From NCBI RefSeq assembly GCF_002001165.1, contig NZ_MUNQ01000020.1:124001-188000 (forward strand): a stretch of 64,000 nucleotides of DNA, given 5' to 3'. The position numbers and the translations under genes are program-made. Positions 18,340 to 29,022 of this stretch are shown one piece after another; position 1 is the first letter of the stretch, and each line of letters starts with the position of its first letter. The notes under the pieces are model-generated. The model did not search any database. It was not told where the DNA came from and saw only the letters and a program-made list of their open reading frames with translations. The DNA is from Rhodanobacter sp. C05. Lineage in GTDB: Bacteria > Pseudomonadota > Gammaproteobacteria > Xanthomonadales > Rhodanobacteraceae.

Positions 18340-18358
18340 TGATGACCTAAAATCATCA
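18340..18358. promoter_or_regulatory. Inverted repeat before pyk
   Basis: TGATGA and TCATCA are separated by seven bases, 19 bp upstream of the pyk start. This is a position where a repressor could block pyk expression; the cognate regulator is not identifiable. Confidence 0.35.
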
Positions 18359-18398
18359 CATTTGACCTTCCCGATCCTGGCAGCGTTTCTGTTCCTTA

Positions 18399-18428
18399 TT
18401 TACGTCTGCTTTTGCATACGGCCATAAT
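18399..18428 (+). promoter_or_regulatory. Putative sigma-70 promoter for the S9 peptidase gene
   Basis: A TTTACG hexamer and a CATAAT hexamer are spaced by 18 bases, about 40 bp before the ribosome site of the peptidase gene. The -10 matches consensus in five of six positions; the -35 in four of six. Confidence 0.4.
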
Positions 18429-18469
18429 CAATCTTGGACCTATAACCGCAAAATCACAGGGAGCTATGG

Positions 18470-20529
18470 ATGGCACGTCTACTTCGAGCACAGCTGCTCG
18501 CCGTCGTGGGGCTGGTTTTTTTCTGCAGCATTTGCACAACGCCAGTCATTGCAAACGGAGCGCCCGCTGCGCCGGCTAACAACGGTCAGCTTGGAGTCGC
18601 CGATTTGTCCGCCGGCCTGATTTCTCAAACATAACGATCTCGCCGGATGGCACATATCTGGCCGCACTGGTACCACAGCCAGACAAACCTCACGAGAACG
18701 TGCTGGCGATTCTTGATGCTCACACGGCGAAAGTATTGCACCTGATTCCTTCAGGTCACGGCGTACTTATCGCCAACTATTTCTGGTTCAACGATAACCG
18801 CCTGATCGCCGCGCTTGCGATCAAGAACGGTGGCCTTGACACCCCCACACTCACCGGCGAACTGTTTGCAATCAATCCGGACGGTACACATCAGGTTGAT
18901 TTGTTCGGCTTCCGCTCCAGCAACTCTACTGGAACACTGATTGCCACCACCGAACGGCGCTATGCGGCAGCAACACCGATCGGGGAACAGCCGATCAGTG
19001 ACAACCAGATCCTGATTGCAGTCAGCGACTTCACGCGCAGTCGCAGCGGCAGCCTGACCGAGATTGAAAAACTCGACGTGCAAAATGGCCGCACGAAATC
19101 AGTGGGTACCGCGCCGGCGAACAACAGCGGACTGGTTTCAGATCACGCGGGACAGGTTCGTGCAGCTTATGCTGACAACAAGTTCACCGGCATCAAACTG
19201 TGGCTACGCCAGACCAACGATGCGCCATGGAATCTTGTCAACGATGCAGCCAAGTCGGGCGTGGAAATCTCGCCGATTGGCTTCAACCGGGACAACAGCA
19301 AGCTCTATGTACGGGTTTCCCAGGGCGACAAGCCCGACGCCATCGAGTTGCTGGATATGGCAAGCCAGCAACGCACGAAGGTCTTCCAGGGTGTGTTTGC
19401 CGATCCAGGCGAACTGCTCCCCACTGCCGACCAGCAGGACTACTACGCAATCATCAGCCGGGACGGCAAACCGACGCTGCATTATCTTGACGAAGACAGT
19501 CGCGAAGCGTTGCTGAGCAAGGGGCTGGCCGTCAACTTCCCCGACCAACTCGCCTACTTCTCCAGTTTCACTCGTGATGGCAAGCGCGCCATCGTGCATG
19601 TGGCGAGCGATCGCAATCCAGGCGATTTTTATCTGTTCGCCATAGATACCCACAACGCCCAATATGTGGTCGGTGCCGAGCACTGGATCAATCCGCAACA
19701 GATGCAGCCAATGCAACCGATCACACTCGCTGCACGCGACGGGCTCGCCCTGCATGGCTTCCTCACCATTCCCACCGGCAGCAAGCCCTATCCACTTGTC
19801 GTGCTGCCACATGGCGGCCCGCACGGCATTGCCGACGAATGGGGTTACAACGCCGAAGTGCAGATGTTTGCCAGTCACGGCTATGCCGTACTGCAGCTCA
19901 ACTACCGTGGGTCCGGCGGGTACGGCCAGAAGTTCCAGCAGCGCGGCTATCAACAGTGGGGTCTGAGCATGCAGGACGACCTCACCGACGCCACCCAATG
20001 GGCGATCCAGCAGGGTTACACCAGACCAGGGCGCATCTGCATTTATGGTGGCAGCTACGGCGGCTATGCTGCAATGGAAGGCGCCGTGCGCGAGCCGGGG
20101 CTTTACACCTGCGCGATCGGCTATGCCGGCGTATACGACCTGCGCGTGCAGATGGACAAAAGCGATACCCAGGAAACCGACATGGGGGATGCCTACCTGC
20201 ATCGCGTGCTGGGCGATGATCGTGACGATTTGCTGCGCCGTTCGCCCCTGGGTGGAGTTGACCGGATCAAGGCAAACATCCTGCTGGTGCATGGCGAGGC
20301 AGACCCGCGCGTCCCGTTCAAGAACTTCCGCGAATTCACCAAGGCACTGGACGACCGGCACAAGCCGTACGAATCATTGACCAAGCCGATGGAGGGTCAC
20401 GGCTTCTTTCTCGAAGCGCACCGGCAGGAAGCCTACGAAAAAATGCTGGACTTCCTCGATCGCAACATAGGTGATCGCAGCGTCACTTCGGGCAAGGAAA
20501 CAGGTGCAGCCGATCGACAAGGCCCTTAA
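18470..20529 (+). pseudogene. S9-family prolyl-oligopeptidase-like peptidase with N-terminal frameshift
   Basis: The ATG at 18470 follows AGGGAG and encodes a signal peptide (MARLLRAQLLAVVGLVFF...), but this frame stops at 18632. The enzyme continues in the next frame, which reads VRRPDFSNITISPDGTYLA and runs to 20529. Inserting one base in the T-run at 18604-18606 would join them as GVADFVRRPDFSNI, the usual family pattern. The catalytic part is intact: beta-propeller to about 19740, nucleophile Ser in GGSYGGY, Asp in HGEADPRVP and His in MEGHGFF. Without the shift only an unexported fragment from a GTG near 18700 could be made. A sequencing error is possible. Confidence 0.8.
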
Positions 20530-20556
20530 ACCATCCGCAAGCTGGCGACTGGCAGC

Positions 20557-21372
20557 TCACTGGGTCAGCGTGAGATTCAGCACCTCGGCCAAGCGCCGAC
20601 CGGCCGCACGCAATCGCTGTTCGGCTACTGGCAATTCGGCCCTCACGTACGCCTGGCTGATAGCATGATCGGAGGGATAGAAGCTGGCTTCAGCGGTGAT
20701 TCGGCAGGATTCCTCCGCCCATTGGGCATAGGGATTGTCCAGCGGTGCGATCGGCTGCGGCAACGCCACCGGCACCGGTGAATCCAGCTGCTGCGCATAG
20801 GCCTGCCAGTCGAGGTGGCGGGTACTCAGCATGCCCGAGTCCCATACCTTGTGCAGGTTGCTGCCCTTGCCGTCGAACTGCACCTGATAGGTGTTGCCGC
20901 CCTTGTCGTCGCGATAGCCGGCATGCAGCGGCTGGTGGATGTCGCCCACGAAATGCACCACGAACTTCAACGCCTCGCGACGTGCGGCATCCGGCTGGCT
21001 GCGGTCACCCAAAACGCCGACGTAATACTGCAGGGCCGCCACCACGCAACGACCGTCGCGGCAGTCACGCGGCGGTACGTAATCACAATCACCGTCATGG
21101 AAATTGATGTAGTGCTGGCTGCGGGTCTGCTTCCACAGGGCCGCGCGCGCCGGATCGTCCTGGATTTGATCAGGCCAGTTAGCGATGTCGGCCAGCGACG
21201 TGGTGCGCTCGGGGGCCAGCAATCGCTCGACTTCAGCCTCGGCCGCCGGACTGAGATGCCGCTGCGCCAGCTCGGCGACCACGCTGTGACCAACCGGTCC
21301 CCAGGCCCGAGCCCATGGAGCTACCGCGAGTGAAACCAGCAAAGCGACAAGGATGCGGCGTGATGTAGGCAT
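20557..21372 (-). CDS. S1/P1-type zinc nuclease
   Basis: This secreted enzyme degrades single-stranded nucleic acids, releasing 5'-nucleotides. The 271-residue precursor has a signal peptide whose cleavage after ARA exposes the N-terminal Trp that binds zinc (WGPVGH). The other ligands are visible: Asp in DIANWPDQI, His in QHYINF, the HFVGDIHQPLHAG cluster and NLHKVWDSG. The gene converges on the S9 peptidase with 27 bases between stops and may share a role in periplasmic scavenging. Confidence 0.93.
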   Translation of the reverse strand: MPTSRRILVALLVSLAVAPWARAWGPVGHSVVAELAQRHLSPAAEAEVERLLAPERTTSLADIANWPDQIQDDPARAALWKQTRSQHYINFHDGDCDYVPPRDCRDGRCVVAALQYYVGVLGDRSQPDAARREALKFVVHFVGDIHQPLHAGYRDDKGGNTYQVQFDGKGSNLHKVWDSGMLSTRHLDWQAYAQQLDSPVPVALPQPIAPLDNPYAQWAEESCRITAEASFYPSDHAISQAYVRAELPVAEQRLRAAGRRLAEVLNLTLTQ

Positions 21373-21450
21373 GGCGTCGGTCCGTGAAAGACCTGGCTAG
21401 TCTGCCATAGCGTTGTGCCCTTCCGAGCGGCACTCACGCATTCATTGTAA

Positions 21451-22536
<1,086 letters not shown>

Positions 22537-22556
22537 GCCATCTCAACAGGAAGGAA

Positions 22557-22582
22557 AAGCCCGGGCTTGCCCGGGCTTTTTT
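22557..22582 (+). terminator. Rho-independent terminator after gap
   Basis: A 9-bp stem (AAGCCCGGG/CCCGGGCTT) with a four-base loop is followed by TTTT and lies 20 bases after the gap stop. Confidence 0.93.
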
Positions 22583-22698
22583 GTTGGTTGTGCTTCAGCA
22601 GCAGCGCAGCGTTGAAAACGCTCGTGCGCTGTCCGTTTCACTCGCCGGACAATTCGTCCCGCAGCAAGACGGGGCGCATAGCACCCGGTCTGCGGAAT

Positions 22699-23199
22699 TT
22701 ACTTCAATGCCGCCAGCGCGGCGTCGTAGTTCGGCTCGTCGGCGATCTCGCCCACCAGCTCGGTGTGGAGCACCTTGTCGTGCTCGTCCAGCACCACCAC
22801 TGCGCGTGCGGCAAGACCGGCCAGCGGACCAGTGGCAATCGCCACACCGTAATCGTTGAGGAACCGGTGCCCACGCATCAACGACAGGTTGGTCACCTGG
22901 GCCAGTCCTTCGGCACCGCAAAAACGCGCCTGTGCAAACGGCAGGTCGGCCGAGATGCAGAGCACCACGGTGTTCTCGAGCTGACTGGCCGACTCGTTGA
23001 AATGGCGTACCGACATCGCGCAAGTCGGCGTGTCGACACTGGGGAAAATGTTCAGCACCTTGCGCTTGCCCGCGAAGTGGGCCAGCGAAACATCGGCGAG
23101 ATCCTTGCCAACCAGCTTGAAATCCGGGGCCTTGTTGCCGACGGCGGGGAATGCGCCATCAACAGTAATGGGATTGCCCTTGAGCGTGACCTGGGACAT
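22699..23199 (-). CDS. tpx: Thiol peroxidase (2-Cys peroxiredoxin)
   Basis: The enzyme reduces hydrogen and organic peroxides using thioredoxin. The 166-residue protein has the peroxidatic Cys in [14 protein letters not shown] and the resolving Cys in AQARFCG, the spacing of Tpx. The ATG at 23199 has an AAGGAA site and starts [10 protein letters not shown], as in homologues. It lies downstream of, and on the same strand as, the fahA-hmgA-hppD genes with a 111-bp gap, so readthrough is possible but not required. Confidence 0.96.
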   Translation of the reverse strand: MSQVTLKGNPITVDGAFPAVGNKAPDFKLVGKDLADVSLAHFAGKRKVLNIFPSVDTPTCAMSVRHFNESASQLENTVVLCISADLPFAQARFCGAEGLAQVTNLSLMRGHRFLNDYGVAIATGPLAGLAARAVVVLDEHDKVLHTELVGEIADEPNYDAALAALK

Positions 23200-23310
23200 G
23201 GGAGTTCCTTTGCGAATGGGGTTGGGAGGAACACCGCGACGCATGGCATGAACCCGGTGCGCCGCCGTGTGGCCGTTCAGGATACTGCGCCCAAGGGAGG
23301 CACGAACAGG

Positions 23311-24297
23311 TCAGGACCGCAGTGGTGCGATACGCTGCTCGATCGCTCCGAAAATGCTGTGGCCACCCGCATCGGTGATGTCGATGCGAAGGCTGTCACC
23401 GAACTTCAGGAACGGTGTGCTTGGCTTGCCATCGCGCAAGGTTTCCACCGTGCGCTGCTCGGCCAGGCACGACGCTCCCTTGCCGGTGTCCTCGTTCGCG
23501 ATGGTGCCTGAGCCGACGATGGTGCCGGCAGTCAGCGGCCGCGTCTTCGCCACATGCGCCACCAGCTCGGCAAAGCTGAACTGCATGTCGACGCCGCACT
23601 CTGCCTCGCCGAACCACGCGTCGTTCAGCCAGGTGCGCATCGGCAGGTGCAGCTTGTCGCCCTGCCACGCCTCGCCCAGTTCGTCCGGCGTCACCAGCAC
23701 CGGCGACAGCGCCGAGCGTGGCTTGGACTGCAGGAAGCCGAAGCCCTTGGCCAGTTCGTTCGGGATCAATCCGCGCAGGCTGACGTCGTTGACCAGGCCG
23801 ACCAGCTGGATGTGGTCCGAAGCCTGTGCCGGCGTCACAGCCATCGGCACGTCGTCGGTGACCACGATCACTTCGGCTTCCAGGTCGATGCCGTACTCCT
23901 CGCTCGGCACCACCACCGGGTCGCGCGGGCCGAGAAAGCCTGCGCTGGTCGCCTGGTACATCAGCGGATCGGTATAGAACGACTTCGGTACCTCGGCGCC
24001 ACGCGCGCGGCGCACGCGCTCGACATGCGGCAGATAGGCCGAGCCATCGACGAACTCGTAGGCGCGCGGCAGCGGCGAGGCGAGTGCCGTCATGTCCAGC
24101 GCAAACGCGCCGCTGGCGTTGCCCTCGTTCAATTCATCCGACAACGCGTTCAGCCGCGGCGCACTGTTGGACCAGTCGTCCAGCGCGGCCTGCAAGGTCG
24201 GCGCGATCCCGCTGGCCTTCACGGCCTTCGTCAGATCTCGGCTGACCACGATCAGCGTACCGTCGCGGCCGCCTTCCTTCAGACTTCCCAGCTTCAT
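23311..24297 (-). CDS. fahA: Fumarylacetoacetate hydrolase
   Basis: This enzyme performs the last step of tyrosine breakdown, giving fumarate and acetoacetate. The 328-residue protein has the FAH fold with metal-binding acidic residues in EEYGIDLEAEVIVV (Glu, Glu) and the downstream LVNDVSLR Asp. It follows hmgA by 30 bases on the same strand, in pathway order hppD-hmgA-fahA, which supports the assignment over a generic FAH-family hydrolase. Confidence 0.93.
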   Translation of the reverse strand: MKLGSLKEGGRDGTLIVVSRDLTKAVKASGIAPTLQAALDDWSNSAPRLNALSDELNEGNASGAFALDMTALASPLPRAYEFVDGSAYLPHVERVRRARGAEVPKSFYTDPLMYQATSAGFLGPRDPVVVPSEEYGIDLEAEVIVVTDDVPMAVTPAQASDHIQLVGLVNDVSLRGLIPNELAKGFGFLQSKPRSALSPVLVTPDELGEAWQGDKLHLPMRTWLNDAWFGEAECGVDMQFSFAELVAHVAKTRPLTAGTIVGSGTIANEDTGKGASCLAEQRTVETLRDGKPSTPFLKFGDSLRIDITDAGGHSIFGAIEQRIAPLRS

Positions 24298-24327
24298 GCA
24301 ATTCCCCAGACAGAATAGTGCGGCGGC

Positions 24328-25635
24328 TTACGCCTGCGACGGATCGAAATGCTTGCGGATGCCCTGCCAGCACTCATGATAATTGTCCTGCAGCTGCGGT
24401 GAAGACAATGCCTGCTGCGTGGGCCGGATCACCTTGCGCGTCTCGAACATGAAGGCCATGGTGCCGCCGATCACGTCCGGCTTCGACAGGTCGGCCACCG
24501 AGGCCCTCTCGAACGTGGCCGCATCCGGGCCATGCCCGCTCATGCAGTTGTGCAGCGAGGCACCACCGGGCAGGAAGCCTTCGGCCTTGGCGTCGTATAC
24601 ACCCGTGATCAGGCCCATGAACTCGCTGGCCACGTTGCGGTGGAACCAGGGCGGACGGAAGGTGTGCTGTGCCACCAGCCAGCGCGGCGGGAAGATCGCC
24701 AGGTCCACGTTCGCCGTGCCTTCCTGCTCGCTGGGCGAAGTCAGTACGGTGAAGATCGACGGATCGGGATGATCGAAACTTATCGAGCCGATCGTGTTGA
24801 AGCGGCGCAGGTCGTATTTGTACGGCGCGTAGTTGCCGTGCCAGGCGACCACGTCCAGCGGTGAGTGACCGATCTTCGCCGACCACAGCGTGCCCTGGAA
24901 CTTCGCGACCAGCTCGAACGCGCCTTCGACGTCTTCGTACGCCGCATGTGGTGTCAGGAAATCGCGCGCGTTGGCCAGGCAGTTCGAGCCGATCGGCCCC
25001 AGATCAGGCAGGCGCAGCAGTGCACCGAAGTTCTCGCAGATATAGCCACGTGCTTCGTTATCCACCAGTTCCACGCGGAAGCGCATACCGCGCGGAATCA
25101 CCGCGATCTCCTGCGGTTCGACATCCAGCACGCCCAGCTCGGTGGCCAGTCGCAAGGCACCTTGCTGCGGCACGATCAACAGCTCGCCATCGGCGTCGTA
25201 GAAAAAGCGACCCTGCATCGAGCGGTTCGCCGTATAGACGTGGATGCCCACGCCGGCATGCTCGTTGGCACTGCCGTTGCCGGCCAGCGTAACCAGACCA
25301 TCGACGAAATCCGTCGGCTGGGATGGCATCGGCGGCGGATTCCAGCGCAGCTGGTTCGGCGTGGCCGGCGCTTCGTCGAAACGATTGTGGAAGGTCGCAT
25401 GGACCAGCGACTGGAACGGCTGATGTACTGCCGCCGGACGAATCCGGTACAGCCAGCTGCGCCGATTACTGTGCCGCGGCGCGGTGAATGCGGTGCCGGA
25501 CAATTGCTCCGCATACAGTCCATGCGCTACGCGCTGCGGCGAGTTCTGCCCCTGCGGCAACACGCCCGCGATCGCTTCGCTGGCCAACTCGTTGCCGAAG
25601 CCGGATTGGTAACCGTTGCTGACGATCGTCGCCAT
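24328..25635 (-). CDS. hmgA: Homogentisate 1,2-dioxygenase
   Basis: This iron enzyme opens the homogentisate ring to maleylacetoacetate. The 435-residue protein has the family N-terminus ([13 protein letters not shown]), the iron ligands in [11 protein letters not shown] (His and Glu) and [10 protein letters not shown] (His), and full family length. Twelve bases separate it from hppD, indicating one operon under the hppD promoter. Confidence 0.97.
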   Translation of the reverse strand: MATIVSNGYQSGFGNELASEAIAGVLPQGQNSPQRVAHGLYAEQLSGTAFTAPRHSNRRSWLYRIRPAAVHQPFQSLVHATFHNRFDEAPATPNQLRWNPPPMPSQPTDFVDGLVTLAGNGSANEHAGVGIHVYTANRSMQGRFFYDADGELLIVPQQGALRLATELGVLDVEPQEIAVIPRGMRFRVELVDNEARGYICENFGALLRLPDLGPIGSNCLANARDFLTPHAAYEDVEGAFELVAKFQGTLWSAKIGHSPLDVVAWHGNYAPYKYDLRRFNTIGSISFDHPDPSIFTVLTSPSEQEGTANVDLAIFPPRWLVAQHTFRPPWFHRNVASEFMGLITGVYDAKAEGFLPGGASLHNCMSGHGPDAATFERASVADLSKPDVIGGTMAFMFETRKVIRPTQQALSSPQLQDNYHECWQGIRKHFDPSQA

Positions 25636-25647
25636 GAGGACAGGTCC

Positions 25648-26742
25648 TTAGAGGAAACCGCGCTTCATCTGGTCGCGCTCGATCGACTCGAACAGCGCCT
25701 GGAAGTTGCCTTCGCCGAAACCTTCGTTGCCCTTGCGCTGGATGATCTCGAAGAAGATCGGCCCGATCGCGTTCTGGGTGAAGATCTGCAGCAGCTTGCG
25801 CTGCTTGGTCTCCAGGTCAGCATCGATCAGGATCTTGTTCTTCGCCAGCCGCGGCACGTCTTCGCCATGGTTCGGCACGCGCTCGTCGATCACCTCGAAG
25901 TAGGCATCCGGCGTATCGAGGAAGTCCACACCCGCCGCGCGCATCTTCTCCACGGTGGTATAGATATCATCGGTGAAGCAGGCGATGTGCTGAATACCTT
26001 CGCCGTGATACGCGTCAAGGTACTCGTTGATCTGGCTCTTCGGGTCGTTCGACTCATTGAGCGGAATGCGCACGACGCCGTCCGGCGCGGTCATCGCCTT
26101 CGACACCAGACCGGTCTTGACGCCCTTGATGTCGAAGTAGCGGATCTCGCGGAAGTTGAACAGCTTCTCGTAGTAGTCCGACCACTTCTGCATGTTGCCG
26201 AAGTAGAGATTGTGGGTCAGATGGTCGATGAAGGTGAGACCGAAACCCTGCGGGTTCTGATCCACGCCTTCGATCGGTGCGTAATCGGCGTCATAGATGC
26301 TGCCGGCGCTGCCGTAGCGATCGATCAGGTACAGCATGCAGTCGCCGATGCCCTTGACCACTGGCGCGTCGACCGCCTTGCTGTCGGCCTTGTCGGTCAC
26401 CGCCTCACCGCCATTGCCGAGGACGGTCGCAAGCACCTCGTCGGATGGCTTCTTGAAACGAATCGCGAAACCACAGGCGCTGGGACCGTGCGCCTTGGCG
26501 AAATCGGCAGCGAACGAATCCGGATCTTCATTGAGCAGGAAGTTCACGCCGTTCTGCCGGTACACAGTGATCGGCCGCGCCCTGTGCTTCAGCACGGCAG
26601 TGAAGCCCATGCGCTTGAACAGGTCATGCAACTCGCCGGCGCGCTCCGCGGGCGCAGCGAACTCGACGAACTCGAAACCGTCGATGCCCATCGGGTTGTC
26701 GAAGGTGGTGACCTGCATGCCAAGATTCGGCTGGGCGTTCAT
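25648..26742 (-). CDS. hppD: 4-Hydroxyphenylpyruvate dioxygenase
   Basis: The enzyme converts 4-hydroxyphenylpyruvate, made from tyrosine, into homogentisate using Fe(II). The 364-residue protein belongs to the vicinal-oxygen-chelate fold; the iron ligands are His in DHLTHNLYFG, His in GIQHIACFTDD and Glu in GPIFFEIIQRKG, and it ends in the typical GEGNFQALFESIERDQ segment. It is the first gene of the hppD-hmgA-fahA operon. Its leader contains a small hairpin (CCGCAC/GTGCGG, 26791-26808), and its promoter overlaps a putative MarR operator. Confidence 0.97.
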   Translation of the reverse strand: MNAQPNLGMQVTTFDNPMGIDGFEFVEFAAPAERAGELHDLFKRMGFTAVLKHRARPITVYRQNGVNFLLNEDPDSFAADFAKAHGPSACGFAIRFKKPSDEVLATVLGNGGEAVTDKADSKAVDAPVVKGIGDCMLYLIDRYGSAGSIYDADYAPIEGVDQNPQGFGLTFIDHLTHNLYFGNMQKWSDYYEKLFNFREIRYFDIKGVKTGLVSKAMTAPDGVVRIPLNESNDPKSQINEYLDAYHGEGIQHIACFTDDIYTTVEKMRAAGVDFLDTPDAYFEVIDERVPNHGEDVPRLAKNKILIDADLETKQRKLLQIFTQNAIGPIFFEIIQRKGNEGFGEGNFQALFESIERDQMKRGFL

Positions 26743-26837
26743 GGCGCTCTCCTGCTACGGGTTATAGCTAAGCTGGTGTCATTGGGAAGTCCGCACAAGG
26801 ATGTGCGGGCTCTTGCGAGGGATTCGCATACAGACAC

Positions 26838-26866
26838 GTTATAGTTACATGTGAAACCATTTGCAA
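26838..26866 (-). promoter_or_regulatory. hppD promoter with embedded operator
   Basis: On the reverse strand TTGCAA and TATAAC are separated by exactly 17 bases, a credible sigma-70 promoter about 90 bp before hppD. The spacer contains an interrupted dyad (AT.GTT.CA..TG.AAC.AT, 26841-26860). The divergent MarR-type gene starts 15 bp beyond, so its product probably binds here and controls both directions; this is inference from position. Confidence 0.55.
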
Positions 26867-26880
26867 GGAACACCGCCGCA

Positions 26881-27351
26881 ATGCCCGCCAAGCGCCGCCC
26901 TGCCCCCGCCACTGCCGAGCACGCCCCGTTGCAGCTGGAGCATTTCCTGCCGTACCGGCTGTCGATCCTGTCCAACACGATCAGCCAGGCGATCGCCGAC
27001 GACTACCAGCGCCGCTACGACATCTCGGTGACCGAATGGCGGGTGATGGCGGTGCTGGCGCGCTTCGACGGCTTGTCCGCGCGCGAGGTGGCCGAGCGCA
27101 CTGCCATGGACAAGGTGGCGGTAAGCCGCGCGCTGGCACGCCTTGTCGAGGCCGGACGAGTCCATCGCAGCATCCATGACGATGACAAGCGGCGTTCGGT
27201 ATTGAGCCTCACCGAAACGGGCTGGACCATGCACGATGAAGTCGCGCCAATGGCACGTGCTCGCGAACGCGAGGTGCTGGCGAAGCTCGATGCCGAAGAG
27301 CAGGCGTGGCTGGAACGCATCCTCGACAAGCTACAACTCACCGTACGCTGA
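26881..27351 (+). CDS. MarR-family regulator of tyrosine catabolism (putative)
   Basis: The 156-residue protein is a winged-helix MarR repressor: HTH around SAREVAERTAMDKVAVSRALARL, wing containing DDDKRRSVLSLTETG. It is divergent from the hppD operon with an operator-like dyad in between, as is usual for ligand-responsive local repressors such as HmgR/HpaR. I chose the ATG at 26881, 10 bases after an AAGGAA site; an in-frame GTG at 26851 lies inside the presumed operator. The ligand is probably a pathway intermediate, but that is not shown by sequence. Confidence 0.85.
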   Translation: MPAKRRPAPATAEHAPLQLEHFLPYRLSILSNTISQAIADDYQRRYDISVTEWRVMAVLARFDGLSAREVAERTAMDKVAVSRALARLVEAGRVHRSIHDDDKRRSVLSLTETGWTMHDEVAPMARAREREVLAKLDAEEQAWLERILDKLQLTVR

Positions 27352-27410
27352 GACCTCGACAAAAGGGGCGTCTTGCAGACCGCCCTCTCATGCGGCGTCA
27401 TTCGCGCGGA

Positions 27411-28910
27411 TCAGCGCACGCCATGCATCAACTTGTTGATCAGCGGCGAGATCAGCAACAGCAACACGCCGGCGCCTGCCAGCAGCCAGAAGCTGAAAGT
27501 GAAGCCGCTCAATGCCGAAGCGGCAGTCATGCCGTTGTCGCCACTGATATGGCCGGCGAGCAGACCCGACAGGTTGCCGCCCACCGCCAGCGACAGGAAC
27601 CAGCCACCCATCGCCAGACCGACCAGCCGCGGCGGCGCCAGCTTGGTCACCATCGACAGGCCGATCGGTGACAGGCACAACTCGCCCACCGTCTGCAGCA
27701 CATAGCACAGCACCAACGGCCAGAAAGGAATCAGCCCATGGCTGTCGAGCAGGCGCGACAAGGCATACATCAGCACCGCAAAGCCGAGCCCGTTGAAGAC
27801 CAGACCCAAGCCGAACTTGCGCGGGATCGACGGCTCGCGATGGCGCGAAGCAAGCAGGGTCCAGGCAATCGTCACCAGCGGTGCCAGCACGATGATCGCC
27901 AGCGGGCTCACCGACTGGAACCAGCCCACCGGGAATACCCAGCCTCCGAACATCTGCCGGTCGACCAGGTTCTCCGCCAGGAAATTGAATGAGGTGCCGA
28001 GCTGGAAGTAGAACATCCAGAACAGGATGTTGAAGGCGAAGATGATCAGCATCGCCACCACGCGATCCACCTGCACGCGACCGTGCCTGACCGCCTCGAC
28101 CAGCAGCATCACCGCGACCGCGGCGAACAGCACGCCCAGCACCCATGACAGACCCTTGGTGACGAACGCCAGCAGCAGATACACCAAGGGCACTGCAACC
28201 ACCATGCCCAGCAATACCCACACCACGCGCATCCGGCCGGCGGCCTCCGGGGCGGGACGACCCACGCCCTGCAGGCCACGCCGTCCGACCCAGAACCAGA
28301 ACAGGCTGAGCAGCATGCCGACACCGGCCGCACCGAACACGATCCGGTAGTTCTGCTGCATCGGCGTGTCGGTGAAGTAGCCGGCCATCCAGCCGGTCAG
28401 CAGCGGCGCCAGCAGCGCACCGCCATTGATGCCCATGTAGAACAAGGTGAAGCCACGATCGCGCCGCGGGTCATCGCGACTGTAGAGCTGCCCGACCATC
28501 GAGGAGATGTTCGGCTTGAACAGGCCATTGCCGACGATCACCATCGCGAGGCCAACCAGAAAAATTTCGCGACTCGGCAGCATGACGACGAACAATCCCA
28601 TCGCCATCACCAGTGCACCGAGCAGGATCGAACGCTGGTAGCCAATCACCTTGTCGGCCACATAGCCGCCAAAAATGCTGGATGCATAGATCAGCGCGGT
28701 ATACGAGCCGAAGATGCTGCTGGCCCAGGCCTGGCCGGATGCGTCGCCGTCGTAGAAGTGCGCCACGATGTACAGCGCCAGCGCCCAACTCACGCTGTAA
28801 AACGCGAAGCGCTCCCAGAACTCGGTCATGAACAGCATCCACAGTGGACGCGGATGGCCGAGCAGCTGCGGATAGTCCGGCGCGGCACTCGTCTCGATGG
28901 CCTGGTTCAT
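27411..28910 (-). CDS. Proton-dependent peptide transporter (POT/PTR family)
   Basis: The 499-residue inner-membrane protein has about 12-14 hydrophobic segments and the POT signature ExxERF (EFWERFAFYS, about residues 30-40), plus YMGINGGALLAPL and GNGLFKPN. It should import di- or tripeptides with protons. It lies between kynA and the tyrosine operon, so imported peptides could feed both aromatic pathways; this is inference. It is downstream of kynA on the same strand with a 112-bp gap. Confidence 0.92.
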   Translation of the reverse strand: MNQAIETSAAPDYPQLLGHPRPLWMLFMTEFWERFAFYSVSWALALYIVAHFYDGDASGQAWASSIFGSYTALIYASSIFGGYVADKVIGYQRSILLGALVMAMGLFVVMLPSREIFLVGLAMVIVGNGLFKPNISSMVGQLYSRDDPRRDRGFTLFYMGINGGALLAPLLTGWMAGYFTDTPMQQNYRIVFGAAGVGMLLSLFWFWVGRRGLQGVGRPAPEAAGRMRVVWVLLGMVVAVPLVYLLLAFVTKGLSWVLGVLFAAVAVMLLVEAVRHGRVQVDRVVAMLIIFAFNILFWMFYFQLGTSFNFLAENLVDRQMFGGWVFPVGWFQSVSPLAIIVLAPLVTIAWTLLASRHREPSIPRKFGLGLVFNGLGFAVLMYALSRLLDSHGLIPFWPLVLCYVLQTVGELCLSPIGLSMVTKLAPPRLVGLAMGGWFLSLAVGGNLSGLLAGHISGDNGMTAASALSGFTFSFWLLAGAGVLLLLISPLINKLMHGVR

Positions 28911-29022
28911 GGGTTCCCCTGGGTAGCTTCAGGCCGGCATCTCGTGTGCGGACTGAAGTCGTGAAGTCATCGAAAGGTGTAACCGCTGGCTGCGCGCGAC
29001 GTCAAATGCCGCGCAGCATGGA

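Noticed and set aside
17038..18342. A 434-codon forward open frame opposite pyk
   Set aside because: The reverse-strand pyruvate kinase is complete; the forward product is rich in His/Arg/Gln and unlike any protein.
24865..26844. A 659-codon forward open frame opposite hmgA and hppD
   Set aside because: It is a GC-rich antisense shadow: the reverse-strand genes have full-length, motif-complete products, and the forward protein has no recognisable domain.
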